From QAMH01 sp900556425 (GTDB taxonomy: Bacteria; Actinomycetota; Coriobacteriia; Coriobacteriales; QAMH01), in contig CABRZR010000010.1 in assembly GCA_902475535.1 (NCBI GenBank), positions 34,003 through 98,002 on the forward strand: 64,000 bases of DNA. Reading direction: 5' to 3'. This document shows, piece after piece, positions 1 through 9,067 of the stretch. The first letter of the stretch is position 1. The number at the start of each line of letters is the position of its first letter. The notes beneath the pieces are model-generated. The model did not search any database and was not told where the DNA came from. It was given only the letters and a program-made list of their open reading frames with translations. The translations under genes and the position numbers were made by a program.

Positions 1-327
1 CAGCGTAAGTGCCCCGCCGATTCCATCGTCGTTGATCGTGATGAATCGCGGTGGACCTATTGGCCCTACAAGTGCATCGCCTGTGGCGCCTGCGTGGCAT
101 CCTGCCCGACAAAGGACCTCAAAATGCTCAAGGAGCGTCCGCCCATCACGACGGACAACCAGACGACGCGTGTCTACGAGCTCACCGAAGAGGAAAAGGC
201 CGAGAAGGCACGCATCGCCGCCGAAAAGAAGGCAGCTGCACTCAAGGCTGCCGAAGAGAAGAAGAAAGCCGCTGCGGCGAAGAAGGCTGCCGAGGAGGCG
301 GCTGGCAACGCACCAGCGGGGGAGTAG
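1..327 (+). CDS. Hydrogenase-type 4Fe-4S ferredoxin subunit (EchF/HycF/NuoI-like), 5' truncated
   Basis: The reading frame is open from base 1, so this is the last 108 residues of a larger gene. The visible part begins with the KCP end of one ferredoxin motif, followed by CIACGACVASCP, a complete second 4Fe-4S motif. This two-cluster layout, and the sequence between the clusters (..SRWTYWPYKC..), resembles the small ferredoxin subunit of energy-converting group-4 hydrogenases and formate hydrogenlyases, which passes electrons on the cytoplasmic side of a membrane complex. The last ~60 residues are unusual: an Ala/Lys/Glu-rich helical tail absent from short family members. A plain NuoI-like ferredoxin cannot be excluded because the upstream subunits lie outside the window. 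Confidence 0.7.
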   Translation, partial: QRKCPADSIVVDRDESRWTYWPYKCIACGACVASCPTKDLKMLKERPPITTDNQTTRVYELTEEEKAEKARIAAEKKAAALKAAEEKKKAAAAKKAAEEAAGNAPAGE

Positions 328-353
328 TCCGAATTTTGCCAGAGGAGTTTTCG

Positions 354-992
354 ATGGCATCAGATGAGATGGCACATACCGAAGAGGAGCAAGTGCTCGA
401 CAAGGTACTCACCGCTCCTAACGTAATTACGCTCGTGCGCCTGTTGCTGCTCCCGCTCTTCCTCTGGCTTCTCTTTGCCACGCCCCATCACATTGCGGCG
501 CTCGTCGTGTATGCCGTCGCCGCCTCGACCGACTGGGTCGATGGCCAGGTCGCGCGTCGCACGCATCAGGTCTCCAAGCTCGGCAAGCTCTTCGATCCCT
601 TCGTCGACAGGCTGCTCATCGCCGTCGGTGTTATCGCCATCTTCATACTCGGGCGTCTGCCCCTGTGGATACTCGTCTACCTCATCGTGCGCGACCTCTG
701 CCTGTTGCTCGGGGGACGCTATCTGCTCGCCAGGGTCGGCAAGGTTCCGCCGGTCGTCTATGTGGGAAAGTTTGCAACCGCCTTCATCATGATTGGCTTT
801 TGCTTCCTCCTGCTCGGGATGCCTCTGCTTCCCGGTCTCGGGCTTGCCGATGCGCCTGTGTGGCTCCCCGGTTTTGGCTGCAACGATGCCCTGCTCGGCA
901 TCTGGTTCGTCTACGCAGGTCTCATCTGCTCGATAATCGCCTTCATCATCTATGTCATAAAGGGCATTCGCCTTCTCGCAAAAGCATCCTGA
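354..992 (+). CDS. CDP-alcohol phosphatidyltransferase family membrane protein
   Basis: Protein of 212 residues. It carries the CDP-alcohol phosphotransferase signature D-x2-D-G-x2-A-R-x8-G-x3-D-x3-D (read as DWVDGQVARR ... GKLFDPFVD), which binds the metal and the CDP headgroup. Several hydrophobic helices follow, so the enzyme sits in the cytoplasmic membrane and should make a phospholipid such as phosphatidylglycerol phosphate, cardiolipin or phosphatidylinositol phosphate. The ATG at 354 follows AGAGGAG with good spacing; the same frame is open further upstream without a ribosome site. A second member of the family lies at 34760, so the two probably have different acceptors. The substrate cannot be read from sequence. 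Confidence 0.8.
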   Translation: MASDEMAHTEEEQVLDKVLTAPNVITLVRLLLLPLFLWLLFATPHHIAALVVYAVAASTDWVDGQVARRTHQVSKLGKLFDPFVDRLLIAVGVIAIFILGRLPLWILVYLIVRDLCLLLGGRYLLARVGKVPPVVYVGKFATAFIMIGFCFLLLGMPLLPGLGLADAPVWLPGFGCNDALLGIWFVYAGLICSIIAFIIYVIKGIRLLAKAS

Positions 993-1135
993 CCAGCGCA
1001 TATCAAGGTTCTGTGCAGCTTTTGCGCAGGAGAATTAAATTTTGCTTAATCGTTTAATTATGCAGGGTACCTCTCGTGTCATTGGTGGTATTCTTAGCAG
1101 TCACATATTGCCCGATAGAAGAGGTTTGAGCACAG

Positions 1136-3643
1136 GTGACCGATTCGACTAACAAGCCAGAGCCCAGCAAGCGAATGCGACCCGCATCGGGTGCGTCTGC
1201 CTTCAAGCCGACGGCACGCAAGTCGGTGAAGCAACCTGCCTCCAAGCCTGTGCAAACCCCCAAGGCAGAGGCCATTCCCAAGGCTTCGAAACCCGCGAAG
1301 GCGGCAAAAGTTCCCAAGTCATCGAAGACCTTGCGTATTCCCAAGGCCACGCGCGCCTCAAAGATTCCGCGCACGACCACCACCTCGAAGGCGAGCAAGG
1401 CCGGTACGCTCTCAAGCGCGCCGAGCCGTCTCAGCAGCTCGTCCTCTCCCTGGGCTTCGAAGAGCGGCTCGTCTACCACGCAGGGTTTTGACGCAATCGG
1501 CGGTGATCAACAATCGAAGGCTCGTTCGGCTCAGTCCGCGCGCAACGCGTTCGGGCGCTTCTCCCGCACGCAGGCGGCAAGTCCCAATGCCCGTGCACGC
1601 GAAAAGGGCATGCCCGCAGCACGCACCCCAAGCACCTCGAACGAGTTCATCGCCTATACCAAGTCGCACCTCCAGATCATGATCCCGGTCTTCATCATCG
1701 TCGCGCTTCTGCTCATATACACGTGCGTCGACATCTTCTCCTCGTTTGGCAGGATTCACCCTGGCGTCTCCGTGCAGGGTATCGAGGTTGGTGGCATGAG
1801 CGTGCAGGATGCCGCCACCAAGATCAACGAGGAACTTTCCCCCAAGCTCTCCAATGCGCACGTGACCATTTATGAGAGTGCCGATATTGCCTCGGCCGAT
1901 GGGGCGCAGATTCCGTCAGGTGGCATCGAGCAAGCTCATGCCGACGAGACGGCGGCGGGCTCGGACATCAACGATGACGGCACGATCGACAAATGGAACA
2001 TAACGGCCGAGACCATCGGTGCCTACGTCGATGGCGAAGCGCTTGCCGAGGAGGCCTATCTCGTGGGTCGTCAGGGCAATTTCGTCGCCGAGCGCTTCTT
2101 TTCCTGGTTCGGCGGCACGCATCTCGACGCCACCGTCTCCGTGCGCGACGAGCGCTTCAATGCACTTGCGACGGAGATCAACCAAGAGATCGGTTTGCCC
2201 ATTGTGGATAGCACCATACGCATCGAGGATGGCGCCGTCTCCGTTGCCAACGGTAGCGATGGCTGGTCGGTCGATGCCCCCACCTTTATCAAGCGCTTCA
2301 GTGCGAGCGCGTTCTCGCCCGATAACTTCTCCTTTGTCATTCCGATGAAGACCGATCCGATGCACATCAGGCCGGCCACCGCCCAGAAGGTCGCCGATGA
2401 CGTCAAGGCGGCCATCGCCGAGAACGTCACCATCGTGCATGACCCTGACACCTGGACGCTCGATACCGCAGACCTCGGCGAGCTCATCAGCCTGCAGGTG
2501 CTCACGCCCGACGAAGTGCTCGTCTTCGGCAGCGGCACGCAAAAGGTCGTCGCTGACGGCACGACGGTTTCGAATTACGACACCTCGGCCTGGGTCGATC
2601 CGGATTCGGGCTATGTCCTGCAGGCATACGTCGATCAGGAGAAGACCGATCGCTATTTGGTCGGCATCCTTGGAGCGGCTGCAACGGGAGGCGCCACTGA
2701 CGCCTACTTCGACACGAGCTCCGGCGAGGTAGTGCTCGTCGCTGCCGTCGAGGGCTACGGTCCCGATCGATCCGCCGCAGAGATCGCCTTACAGGACCTG
2801 CTTTTCGGCGAGCCGGATGCCACGACGGCGAGCAGCCGCACCATCTCGCTCGTAGACGTTACCATCCAACCCGAGCTCACCACCGAGAAAGCGCAGGCCA
2901 TGGGCATTACCGAGCGCCTCGCAACTTGGACGATTCCGCTGTCGGGCTCCTCGGAGCGCATCAACAACATCAAGTTGCTCTGTCGCCTCATCAATAACTC
3001 CCTCGTGGCACCGGGCGCGACCTGGTCGTTCAATGGCACCACGGGCGAGCGTACGGCCGAGAAGGGCTTCCAGACGGCCCCCGTCATCGTCAACGGCAAG
3101 CATGAGGACCAACTCGGCGGCGGCATCTGCCAGATCGCGACATGCATTTTCAACGCCGCCTGCTTCTCGGGCCTCGGCATCCAGGAGCGCGTAAATCACG
3201 ACTTCTACATCGCTTCCTACGATGATTACGGTTTCGCCGATGCCACGGTCTCGTGGAAGTCGCCCGATCTCAAATGGGTCAACGACATGTCGACCTACGT
3301 GCTCATGACGGCAAACGTTACCGATGATAACGTCGTCGTCAGTTTCTGGGGTACCAAGGATGGCCGCACGGTTGACTGCCAACGCGGCGATTGGAAGGCC
3401 GGCGACAAGTACGTCTCGATCACCGAGGTTGATCCCGAGCTTGCCCCAGGCGAGCGCAAGATGACGCAGAGCGGTCAGGATGGTCGCAGCATTGACATCC
3501 GCTACCTCGCAAAAGCCGCTGACGGTACGGTGTTGCACGATGTCACCTTCCACTCGATTTACTCGGCGCAAAATGAAATCATCACCGTAGGCCCCGACAC
3601 ACCTGCTCCGGCTCCTGCTGCCGATCCGCCTGCGGCCGAATAA
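1136..3643 (+). CDS. VanW family membrane-anchored cell-wall protein
   Basis: Protein of 835 residues starting at a GTG. Residues 1-175 are a very basic Lys/Ala/Ser-rich cytoplasmic tail with KASK/KPxK-like short repeats. A single transmembrane helix lies at about 180-200. The extracellular part begins with putative peptidoglycan-binding domains of the YoaR/PG_binding_4 kind (GVSVQGIEVGGMSVQDA, near 210) and ends with a VanW domain at about 608-722, including QLGGGICQIAT. VanW proteins are linked to the cell envelope and vancomycin-resistance clusters, but their biochemical role is unknown. The C-terminus is Pro/Ala-rich. No resistance genes accompany it, so a general envelope role is likelier. 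Confidence 0.85.
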   Translation: MTDSTNKPEPSKRMRPASGASAFKPTARKSVKQPASKPVQTPKAEAIPKASKPAKAAKVPKSSKTLRIPKATRASKIPRTTTTSKASKAGTLSSAPSRLSSSSSPWASKSGSSTTQGFDAIGGDQQSKARSAQSARNAFGRFSRTQAASPNARAREKGMPAARTPSTSNEFIAYTKSHLQIMIPVFIIVALLLIYTCVDIFSSFGRIHPGVSVQGIEVGGMSVQDAATKINEELSPKLSNAHVTIYESADIASADGAQIPSGGIEQAHADETAAGSDINDDGTIDKWNITAETIGAYVDGEALAEEAYLVGRQGNFVAERFFSWFGGTHLDATVSVRDERFNALATEINQEIGLPIVDSTIRIEDGAVSVANGSDGWSVDAPTFIKRFSASAFSPDNFSFVIPMKTDPMHIRPATAQKVADDVKAAIAENVTIVHDPDTWTLDTADLGELISLQVLTPDEVLVFGSGTQKVVADGTTVSNYDTSAWVDPDSGYVLQAYVDQEKTDRYLVGILGAAATGGATDAYFDTSSGEVVLVAAVEGYGPDRSAAEIALQDLLFGEPDATTASSRTISLVDVTIQPELTTEKAQAMGITERLATWTIPLSGSSERINNIKLLCRLINNSLVAPGATWSFNGTTGERTAEKGFQTAPVIVNGKHEDQLGGGICQIATCIFNAACFSGLGIQERVNHDFYIASYDDYGFADATVSWKSPDLKWVNDMSTYVLMTANVTDDNVVVSFWGTKDGRTVDCQRGDWKAGDKYVSITEVDPELAPGERKMTQSGQDGRSIDIRYLAKAADGTVLHDVTFHSIYSAQNEIITVGPDTPAPAPAADPPAAE

Positions 3644-3706
3644 TGGCATTGCGGGGCGCTGCCCCCGGGTGATAGAAAGTGGCACGATTCCAGGAAGGCA
3701 AGAGGC

Positions 3707-5017
3707 ATGGCGTACCAAGACGAAATAACCCACATGGATCGGGGAAAGCTCGAGGAACTGCAGCTCGAGCGCTTGAGGGAGACCCTCGTCAACTGTTACG
3801 AGAACATCGACTTTTACAAGAAGTCCTTTGACGAGGCGGGATTCGACCCGCATACCGTCGAGTCGTTCGAAGATCTTCAAAAGGCTCCCTTCACCACCAA
3901 GCAGGACATGCGCGATGCCTATCCCTATAAGCTCTTCGCCGTACCTCGTGAGGACGTGAAGGAAATCCACATGTCGAGCGGCACGACGGGCGTTGCGACC
4001 GTTTCTGGTTACACCGATGCCGACATCCGCTCCTGGGGCGATTGCTTTGCGCGTGGCATTGGCTACGCAGGCGGTGACGTCGACGACGTCGTGCACGTTT
4101 GCTACGGCTACGGTCTTTTCACGGGCGGTCTCGGTGCGCACTACGGTGGTTTGGCCGTGGGTGCGGAGACCATCCCGATGTCCGCTGGCAATACGAAGCG
4201 CCAGATCAAGGTGCTGCAGTCCATGGGCTCTTCCATCCTGTGCTGCACGCCGAGCTATGCCATGCACATCGCGGATACGGCCATCGAGATGGGTCTTGAC
4301 CCGCGCAAGGACTTCACGCTCAAGGCGGGCATCCATGGCGCCGAGGCCTTCTCGGACCAATTCCGCAAGAACCTCGAAGACAAGCTTGGCTACAAGGTCT
4401 ATGACGTATATGGCCTGACCGAGGTCATGGGGCCGGGCGTTGCCATGGAATGCGGCGAGCAAAACGGCCTGCATGTCGCCGAGGACCACTTCTTCGTCGA
4501 AATCCTCGACCCTGAGACCCACGAGCCCGTGCCCGACGGCGAGTGGGGCGAACTCGTCATCACCACGCTCACCAAGGAGGCTTCGCCGGTCGTGCGCTAC
4601 CGCACGCGTGACATCACGCGCATCATGCCCGGCGAGTGCGGCTGTGGTCGCACGCATCGTCGCATCGACCGTCTGCATGGCCGCACTGACGACATGTTCA
4701 AGGTCCGTGGCGTCCAGGTGTTCCCGAGCCAGATCGAGAACGTATGCGCCGCGTTCCCCGAGATCGCGGACTGGTATCAGATCGAGCTCACGCGCGAAGG
4801 TGGTCTCGACATCGCCACGCTCAAGATCGAAATCAATCCCGATTTCCCGATTGACGAGATTCGCAAGATCGAAGAACTGCAACGTCGCATGCAACAGGCG
4901 CTCAAGGACGAGCTCGCCGTCAGCATCAATATAAAGATCGTCGAGCCGCACACCATCCAGCGCTCCGAGGGCAAGGCCGTGCGCATCGTTGACCTGCGTG
5001 ATGGGGAGGACAAGTAA
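3707..5017 (+). CDS. paaK: Phenylacetate-CoA ligase family protein
   Basis: Protein of 436 residues, the normal length for PaaK-type AMP-forming ligases, which activate phenylacetate or related arylacetates to CoA thioesters with ATP. Visible motifs are the phosphate-binding loop MSSGTTGVAT (about 88-97), YGLTE near 234 and YRTRDITR near 298. The ATG follows AGGAAGGCAAGAGG. The gene overlaps the following ACT-domain gene by one base (TAATG), a pairing repeatedly seen with indolepyruvate oxidoreductase genes, which occur about 5 kb downstream here. In this setting it may run in either direction, for example making aryl-acids and ATP from aryl-CoA. Exact substrate is inferred. Confidence 0.85.
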   Translation: MAYQDEITHMDRGKLEELQLERLRETLVNCYENIDFYKKSFDEAGFDPHTVESFEDLQKAPFTTKQDMRDAYPYKLFAVPREDVKEIHMSSGTTGVATVSGYTDADIRSWGDCFARGIGYAGGDVDDVVHVCYGYGLFTGGLGAHYGGLAVGAETIPMSAGNTKRQIKVLQSMGSSILCCTPSYAMHIADTAIEMGLDPRKDFTLKAGIHGAEAFSDQFRKNLEDKLGYKVYDVYGLTEVMGPGVAMECGEQNGLHVAEDHFFVEILDPETHEPVPDGEWGELVITTLTKEASPVVRYRTRDITRIMPGECGCGRTHRRIDRLHGRTDDMFKVRGVQVFPSQIENVCAAFPEIADWYQIELTREGGLDIATLKIEINPDFPIDEIRKIEELQRRMQQALKDELAVSINIKIVEPHTIQRSEGKAVRIVDLRDGEDK

Positions 5018-5442
5018 TGATTGACCAGCTTACGGTATTTCTCGAGAACACAAAGGGCCGTCTCACCTCACTGTGCCGCGCCTTGGGTGACGCGGACATC
5101 CAGATGCACTCGCTGGCTCTGGCAGACACGACCGACTACGGCATCGCGCGCATCATCTGCGATGACCCGATGGGTGCGGTCGCAGCCATTTCCGAAGCCG
5201 GATTCACGGCTAACCTCACGAAGGTCGTCGCCGTCGAAGTGCCTGATGTTCCGGGCGGCCTCGCCAGCGTGCTCGACGCGCTCGATAACGCCGGCATCAA
5301 CATCGAGTATTGCTATTGCTTTGCGGATGCCGACAAGGGCGCGACGGTCGCTTTCAAGGTCGACGAGTCTGCGATTGGCACACTCGAAGGGGCCGGCTTC
5401 AAGGTGCTTCATCCCGAGGACCTCTACAAGATCGCGCAGTAG
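5017..5442 (+). CDS. Tandem ACT-domain amino-acid-binding protein
   Basis: Protein of 141 residues built of two ACT domains, roughly 1-70 and 72-141 (MIDQLTVFLENTKGRL..., then ...KVVAVEVPDVPGGLASVL). ACT domains bind amino acids or related ligands and act as regulatory modules; no catalytic domain is attached. It is translationally coupled to paaK through a TAATG overlap. A role sensing an aromatic amino acid or its oxo acid and tuning the ligase or the downstream indolepyruvate oxidoreductase is plausible but inferred from position. Confidence 0.85.
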   Translation: MIDQLTVFLENTKGRLTSLCRALGDADIQMHSLALADTTDYGIARIICDDPMGAVAAISEAGFTANLTKVVAVEVPDVPGGLASVLDALDNAGINIEYCYCFADADKGATVAFKVDESAIGTLEGAGFKVLHPEDLYKIAQ

Positions 5443-5457
5443 TCGCAAGGGAGATCC

Positions 5458-6873
5458 ATGCAAGTCAGCCCGCATGACATAGGCTCGAAGATGCAGGTGC
5501 TTGCGCGTCAGCGTGGGCACCTGACCTCGCTTGCCGACATCGCGCTTGCGCTCGTGCTTGCGTGCGCACTGTGCCTTGTTGCGCCGGGCACTGCCCATGC
5601 TGCCATCAACGGAAACGACTACGTCGGACAGTCAACGGTCAACGACCGCGGCATGAACATCACCGAGGCTCCGGCTATCGAGTCTCCCTACGGCATACTC
5701 GTCGATGAGGACGGTAACGTCCTGTGGGCGCGTGGGCAAGACGAGCATCGCGCGATGGCCTCCATCACCAAGACGATGACGGCAATAGTCGCGCTCGAAA
5801 ACGGTGACCTTGACGAAGTCTTCACCGTTTCGCCTCGTGCGGCATCCGTGGGAGAGTCGAGCGCGGGACTGGTTGCCGGACAACAGGTCACGTTGCGCGA
5901 CCTCGTCTCCGGTCTCCTCGTTCACTCGGGTAACGATGCCTCCATGGCCATCGCCGAGGGCATTGCGGGTGGCGAGAAGGAATTCGTTCAGATGATGAAC
6001 GCGAAGGCCCAGCAGATGGGTCTCGTGAACACTCAGTTCCAGAACCCGCACGGCCTCGACGCCGAGAATCACTATTCATCTGCCGCAGACATCAGCGTCA
6101 TCGTGCGCTATGCCATGCAGGACCCGACCTTCCGCGAGATCGTCGGCATGAAGTCTTGCACGCTCAACCTGAGCGGAGAGCCCAAGGAGCTGCTCACGAC
6201 CAACGCGCTGCTCGCCACCTGGGATGACTGCATCGGCGTCAAGACCGGCTTCACGAACAAGGCGGGCCAATGCCTCGCGGCTGCCGCCAGCAAGAACGGT
6301 GTCGAGCTCTACGCCGTCGTGCTCGATTCCACCGACGAGGTTCAGCGATTCATCGATGCCTACAAGCTTCTCGATTGGGGCTTCACCCATTATCGCCCGT
6401 ACACGCTCGCGTCTGCCGGGCAGGTGCTCGTCGATGCCCCCATGAGCGGCTTTCTCGATAAGACCGTAAAGGCGGGCGTCTTGGAGGAAGTAACGGGCAT
6501 GGTCTTCGACTTCAACGGTGACATCGCGATTGACGTGCGCCTCACCGACAAGCCCGATGGCGTTGCCAAGGGAGATACCGTCGGCACCATCACCTGGCGT
6601 CAGGGCGAGAACATCGTCGCTTCGGTTCCCCTCGTCGCGCTCGAGGACAAGATGGGACCGTCACCCGTCACTTCGGTCATTACCTCGCTCGTGCGCTGCG
6701 TCGGCGTGATCACCGGCGACCAATGCGTAGCCCAGAGCACCGTCTACGCGCAGGCGCCCGAAGTCGAGCGTGTGCAGAGCACGGCTGGTCAGGGCATGAA
6801 CGCCGAACTTGAAATGGACATTCGCGATTACGTCGCTGCATACAATGCTGCGGTCTATGGTTATGGTTCCTGA
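5458..6873 (+). CDS. dacF: D-alanyl-D-alanine carboxypeptidase (PBP5/DacF family)
   Basis: Protein of 471 residues with a signal peptide ending near APGTAHAA (about residue 49). All three penicillin-binding active-site motifs are present: SxxK as S102-ITK105, SxN as S157-G-N, and KTG at 262-264. The enzyme trims the terminal D-Ala from peptidoglycan pentapeptides outside the membrane. The C-terminal region (about 340-471) is a beta-rich PBP5-like domain with a tail; an amphipathic membrane anchor is not obvious. The ATG follows AAGGGAGATCC, 15 bases after the ACT gene, so it is probably co-transcribed although its role differs from its neighbours. Confidence 0.9.
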   Translation: MQVSPHDIGSKMQVLARQRGHLTSLADIALALVLACALCLVAPGTAHAAINGNDYVGQSTVNDRGMNITEAPAIESPYGILVDEDGNVLWARGQDEHRAMASITKTMTAIVALENGDLDEVFTVSPRAASVGESSAGLVAGQQVTLRDLVSGLLVHSGNDASMAIAEGIAGGEKEFVQMMNAKAQQMGLVNTQFQNPHGLDAENHYSSAADISVIVRYAMQDPTFREIVGMKSCTLNLSGEPKELLTTNALLATWDDCIGVKTGFTNKAGQCLAAAASKNGVELYAVVLDSTDEVQRFIDAYKLLDWGFTHYRPYTLASAGQVLVDAPMSGFLDKTVKAGVLEEVTGMVFDFNGDIAIDVRLTDKPDGVAKGDTVGTITWRQGENIVASVPLVALEDKMGPSPVTSVITSLVRCVGVITGDQCVAQSTVYAQAPEVERVQSTAGQGMNAELEMDIRDYVAAYNAAVYGYGS

Positions 6874-6933
6874 CGTATCGCATTGCGGTGCTAGAATAGC
6901 TGCCATGTGTTTTGGCATTTGAAAGGATGTATC

Positions 6934-7383
6934 GTGCCTGCTTCCAGTTTTGTCTGCCCCATCTGCAATGAGCCCGTCGATGGTTCGCAAACTTCATGCC
7001 CACGCTGCGGCTTCAAGTTCGTCGGGGCAACGCAAACCTTCAACCCCGTCGTGACGCAGGTCGACGAGCAAGTATACGAGCTCGAGAGCTCCACACCCGA
7101 GCTCGAGGTGCTTTCCGGCCCCTACGCGGGGGAGAGCTTCGCGCTTGGTGATGGCACCTTCACCATCGGACGCGACCCTAAGTGCGACATTTTCCTCAGC
7201 AACATGACGGTTTCGCGTCACAACTCGACCATCGTTATCGACGGCGCACACGCCAAGATCATGGATGCCGATTCGACTAACGGTACCTGGGTCGATGGCA
7301 AGATTGTGGACGAGGCGGAGCTCGTACCGGGCACGCATGTCCAGATCGGCACCTTCGACATGGTCTTCAAGCGCGTCAAGTAA
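6934..7383 (+). CDS. Zinc-ribbon plus FHA-domain protein
   Basis: Protein of 149 residues. An N-terminal zinc ribbon (CPIC ... CPRCG, about residues 8-25) is followed by an FHA domain with the typical core: TIGRDPKCDIFL, SNMTVSRHNS and DSTNGTWVDG, which recognises phosphothreonine. This predicts a phospho-dependent adaptor in Ser/Thr kinase signalling. The frame is open from a GTG at 6907, but GTG 6934 is preferred because GAAAGG lies 7 bases upstream of it. No kinase gene is in the window. Partner unknown. Confidence 0.8.
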   Translation: MPASSFVCPICNEPVDGSQTSCPRCGFKFVGATQTFNPVVTQVDEQVYELESSTPELEVLSGPYAGESFALGDGTFTIGRDPKCDIFLSNMTVSRHNSTIVIDGAHAKIMDADSTNGTWVDGKIVDEAELVPGTHVQIGTFDMVFKRVK

Positions 7384-7413
7384 GCCCATAATCGAGCGGG
7401 AATAGAGGTTACC

Positions 7414-9048
7414 GTGCCCATCACCGATTACCTGCGCCATAACGCCGCCGCGTATGGCAACGAGATTGCCCTCGTCGAGATTAACCCCGAGGTTCTCGAA
7501 CGCAAGCACGTCACCTGGCGCGACTACGACCTCATCGAGAGCACCGATCCGGAGCCCTATAGGCGCGAGATTACCTGGAGCGTGTTCGACGAGAAGGCAA
7601 ACCGCTTCGCCAACCTGCTTCTCTCACGTGGCGTGAAGAAGGGCGACAAGGTTGCCATCCTGCTCATGAACTGCCTTGAATGGCTGCCCATCTACTTCGG
7701 CATACTCAAGAGCGGCGCCACTGCCGTTCCGCTCAACTTCCGCTATACCGCCGAGGAAATCGCCTACTGCATCAAGAAGGCAGACGTCGACATACTCGTC
7801 TTCGGTCCCCAATTCACCGGACGCATCGAGGAGATCGCCTCCGAGATCGCCCACGGCAGGTTGCTCTTCTACGTGGGGGAGGACTGTCCGACCTTTGCCG
7901 AGAACTACCGCGAGCTCACGGCCAACTACCCGAGCACCGATCCGGCTATCCCTCTCAACGAGGACGAGGATGCCGCCATCTACTTCTCGAGCGGCACGAC
8001 GGGTTTCCCCAAGGCTATCCTCCACCATCATCGCAGCCTCACCCAGGCAGCGGAGATGGAGCAGCACCATCATGGCCAGACACACGATGACACGTTCCTT
8101 TGCATCCCACCGCTCTATCACACGGGTGCGAAGATGCACTGGTTCGGCAGCCTCATTTCCGGGTCCAAGGCCGTGCTCCTGCGCGGCGTAACGCCGCAGA
8201 GCATCTTCGATGCGGTCTCCAATGAACATTGCACCATCGTCTGGCTGCTTGTTCCCTGGGTGCAGGACATCTTGCTTGCCATCGAGGAGGGCAAGATCGA
8301 TCCTACGGCCTACGAGCTCGATCAGTGGCGCCTCATGCACATCGGCGCCCAGCCCGTTCCGCAAAGCCTCATCAAGCGCTGGAAGGAGATCTTTCCCGCG
8401 CATCAATACGACACCAACTACGGCTTGTCAGAGTCAACCGGTCCGGGCTGCGTGCATCTTGGCGTCGAGAACATCGATCACGTCGGTGCCATCGGCGTGC
8501 CGGGGTATCGTTGGGTTGTCAAAATCTGCGATAACGAGGGCAACGAGGTCCCCGATGGCGAAGTCGGAGAGCTGTGGGTCAAGGGACCGGGTGTCATGGT
8601 CTGCTACTACAACAACCCCGACGCATCCAACGAATCCATCAAGAACGGCTGGCTGCTCACGGGCGATATGGCGCGCAAGGACGAGGATGGCTTCATCTGG
8701 CTCGTCGATCGCAAGAAGGACGTTGTCATCAGCGGCGGTGAGAACATCTATCCCGTGCAGATCGAGGATCATCTTGCAGCGCATCCGGCCGTGAAGGACG
8801 TTGCCGTCATCGGCTTGCCCGATGAGCGCCTCGGCGAGATCGCCGCTGCCGTGGTCGAGCTCAAACCCGATGTCGAGCTACATGAGGGCGAGCTCGAGGA
8901 GTATTGCCAGGCCTTGCCGCGCTACAAGCGTCCGCGCAAGTACATCTACGCTGAAGTCCCGCGTAACGCGACGGGCAAGATCGAGAAACCCAAGCTGCGC
9001 CAGATTTACGGCGCTGCCAATATCGTCGAGCTCGAGAACGAGGGCTAG
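7414..9048 (+). CDS. AMP-forming acyl-CoA synthetase
   Basis: Protein of 544 residues of the ANL superfamily, cytoplasmic. Visible motifs: YFSSGTTGFPK (about 190-200, ATP phosphate loop), YGLSE near 335, TGDMARKDEDGF near 415 and the C-terminal lysine motif NATGKIEKPKLR near 517-528. It joins a carboxylic acid to CoA using ATP. GTG start preceded by AGAGG. It lies directly upstream of iorA (19-base gap), so its substrate is probably the arylacetate or branched acid product of 2-oxo acid oxidation; it could equally be a medium-chain fatty-acid ligase. With paaK it is the second AMP-forming ligase in this run. Confidence 0.85.
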   Translation: MPITDYLRHNAAAYGNEIALVEINPEVLERKHVTWRDYDLIESTDPEPYRREITWSVFDEKANRFANLLLSRGVKKGDKVAILLMNCLEWLPIYFGILKSGATAVPLNFRYTAEEIAYCIKKADVDILVFGPQFTGRIEEIASEIAHGRLLFYVGEDCPTFAENYRELTANYPSTDPAIPLNEDEDAAIYFSSGTTGFPKAILHHHRSLTQAAEMEQHHHGQTHDDTFLCIPPLYHTGAKMHWFGSLISGSKAVLLRGVTPQSIFDAVSNEHCTIVWLLVPWVQDILLAIEEGKIDPTAYELDQWRLMHIGAQPVPQSLIKRWKEIFPAHQYDTNYGLSESTGPGCVHLGVENIDHVGAIGVPGYRWVVKICDNEGNEVPDGEVGELWVKGPGVMVCYYNNPDASNESIKNGWLLTGDMARKDEDGFIWLVDRKKDVVISGGENIYPVQIEDHLAAHPAVKDVAVIGLPDERLGEIAAAVVELKPDVELHEGELEEYCQALPRYKRPRKYIYAEVPRNATGKIEKPKLRQIYGAANIVELENEG

Positions 9049-9067
9049 ACATTCGAAAGGACACATA

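Noticed and set aside
1033..1059. AATTAAA/TTTAATT inverted repeat upstream of the VanW gene
   Set aside because: Short, AT-only and without T-run or nearby promoter match; too weak to call as an operator or terminator.
1136..3643. Vancomycin resistance cluster suggested by VanW and VanZ family genes
   Set aside because: No vanH, vanA/B-type ligase, vanX or VanRS genes; the two genes are 48 kb apart and such relatives are common in susceptible bacteria.
2789..4951. 720-residue minus-strand open frame
   Set aside because: Antisense to the VanW and paaK genes, which have intact motifs and ribosome sites; the open frame reflects GC-rich codon bias.
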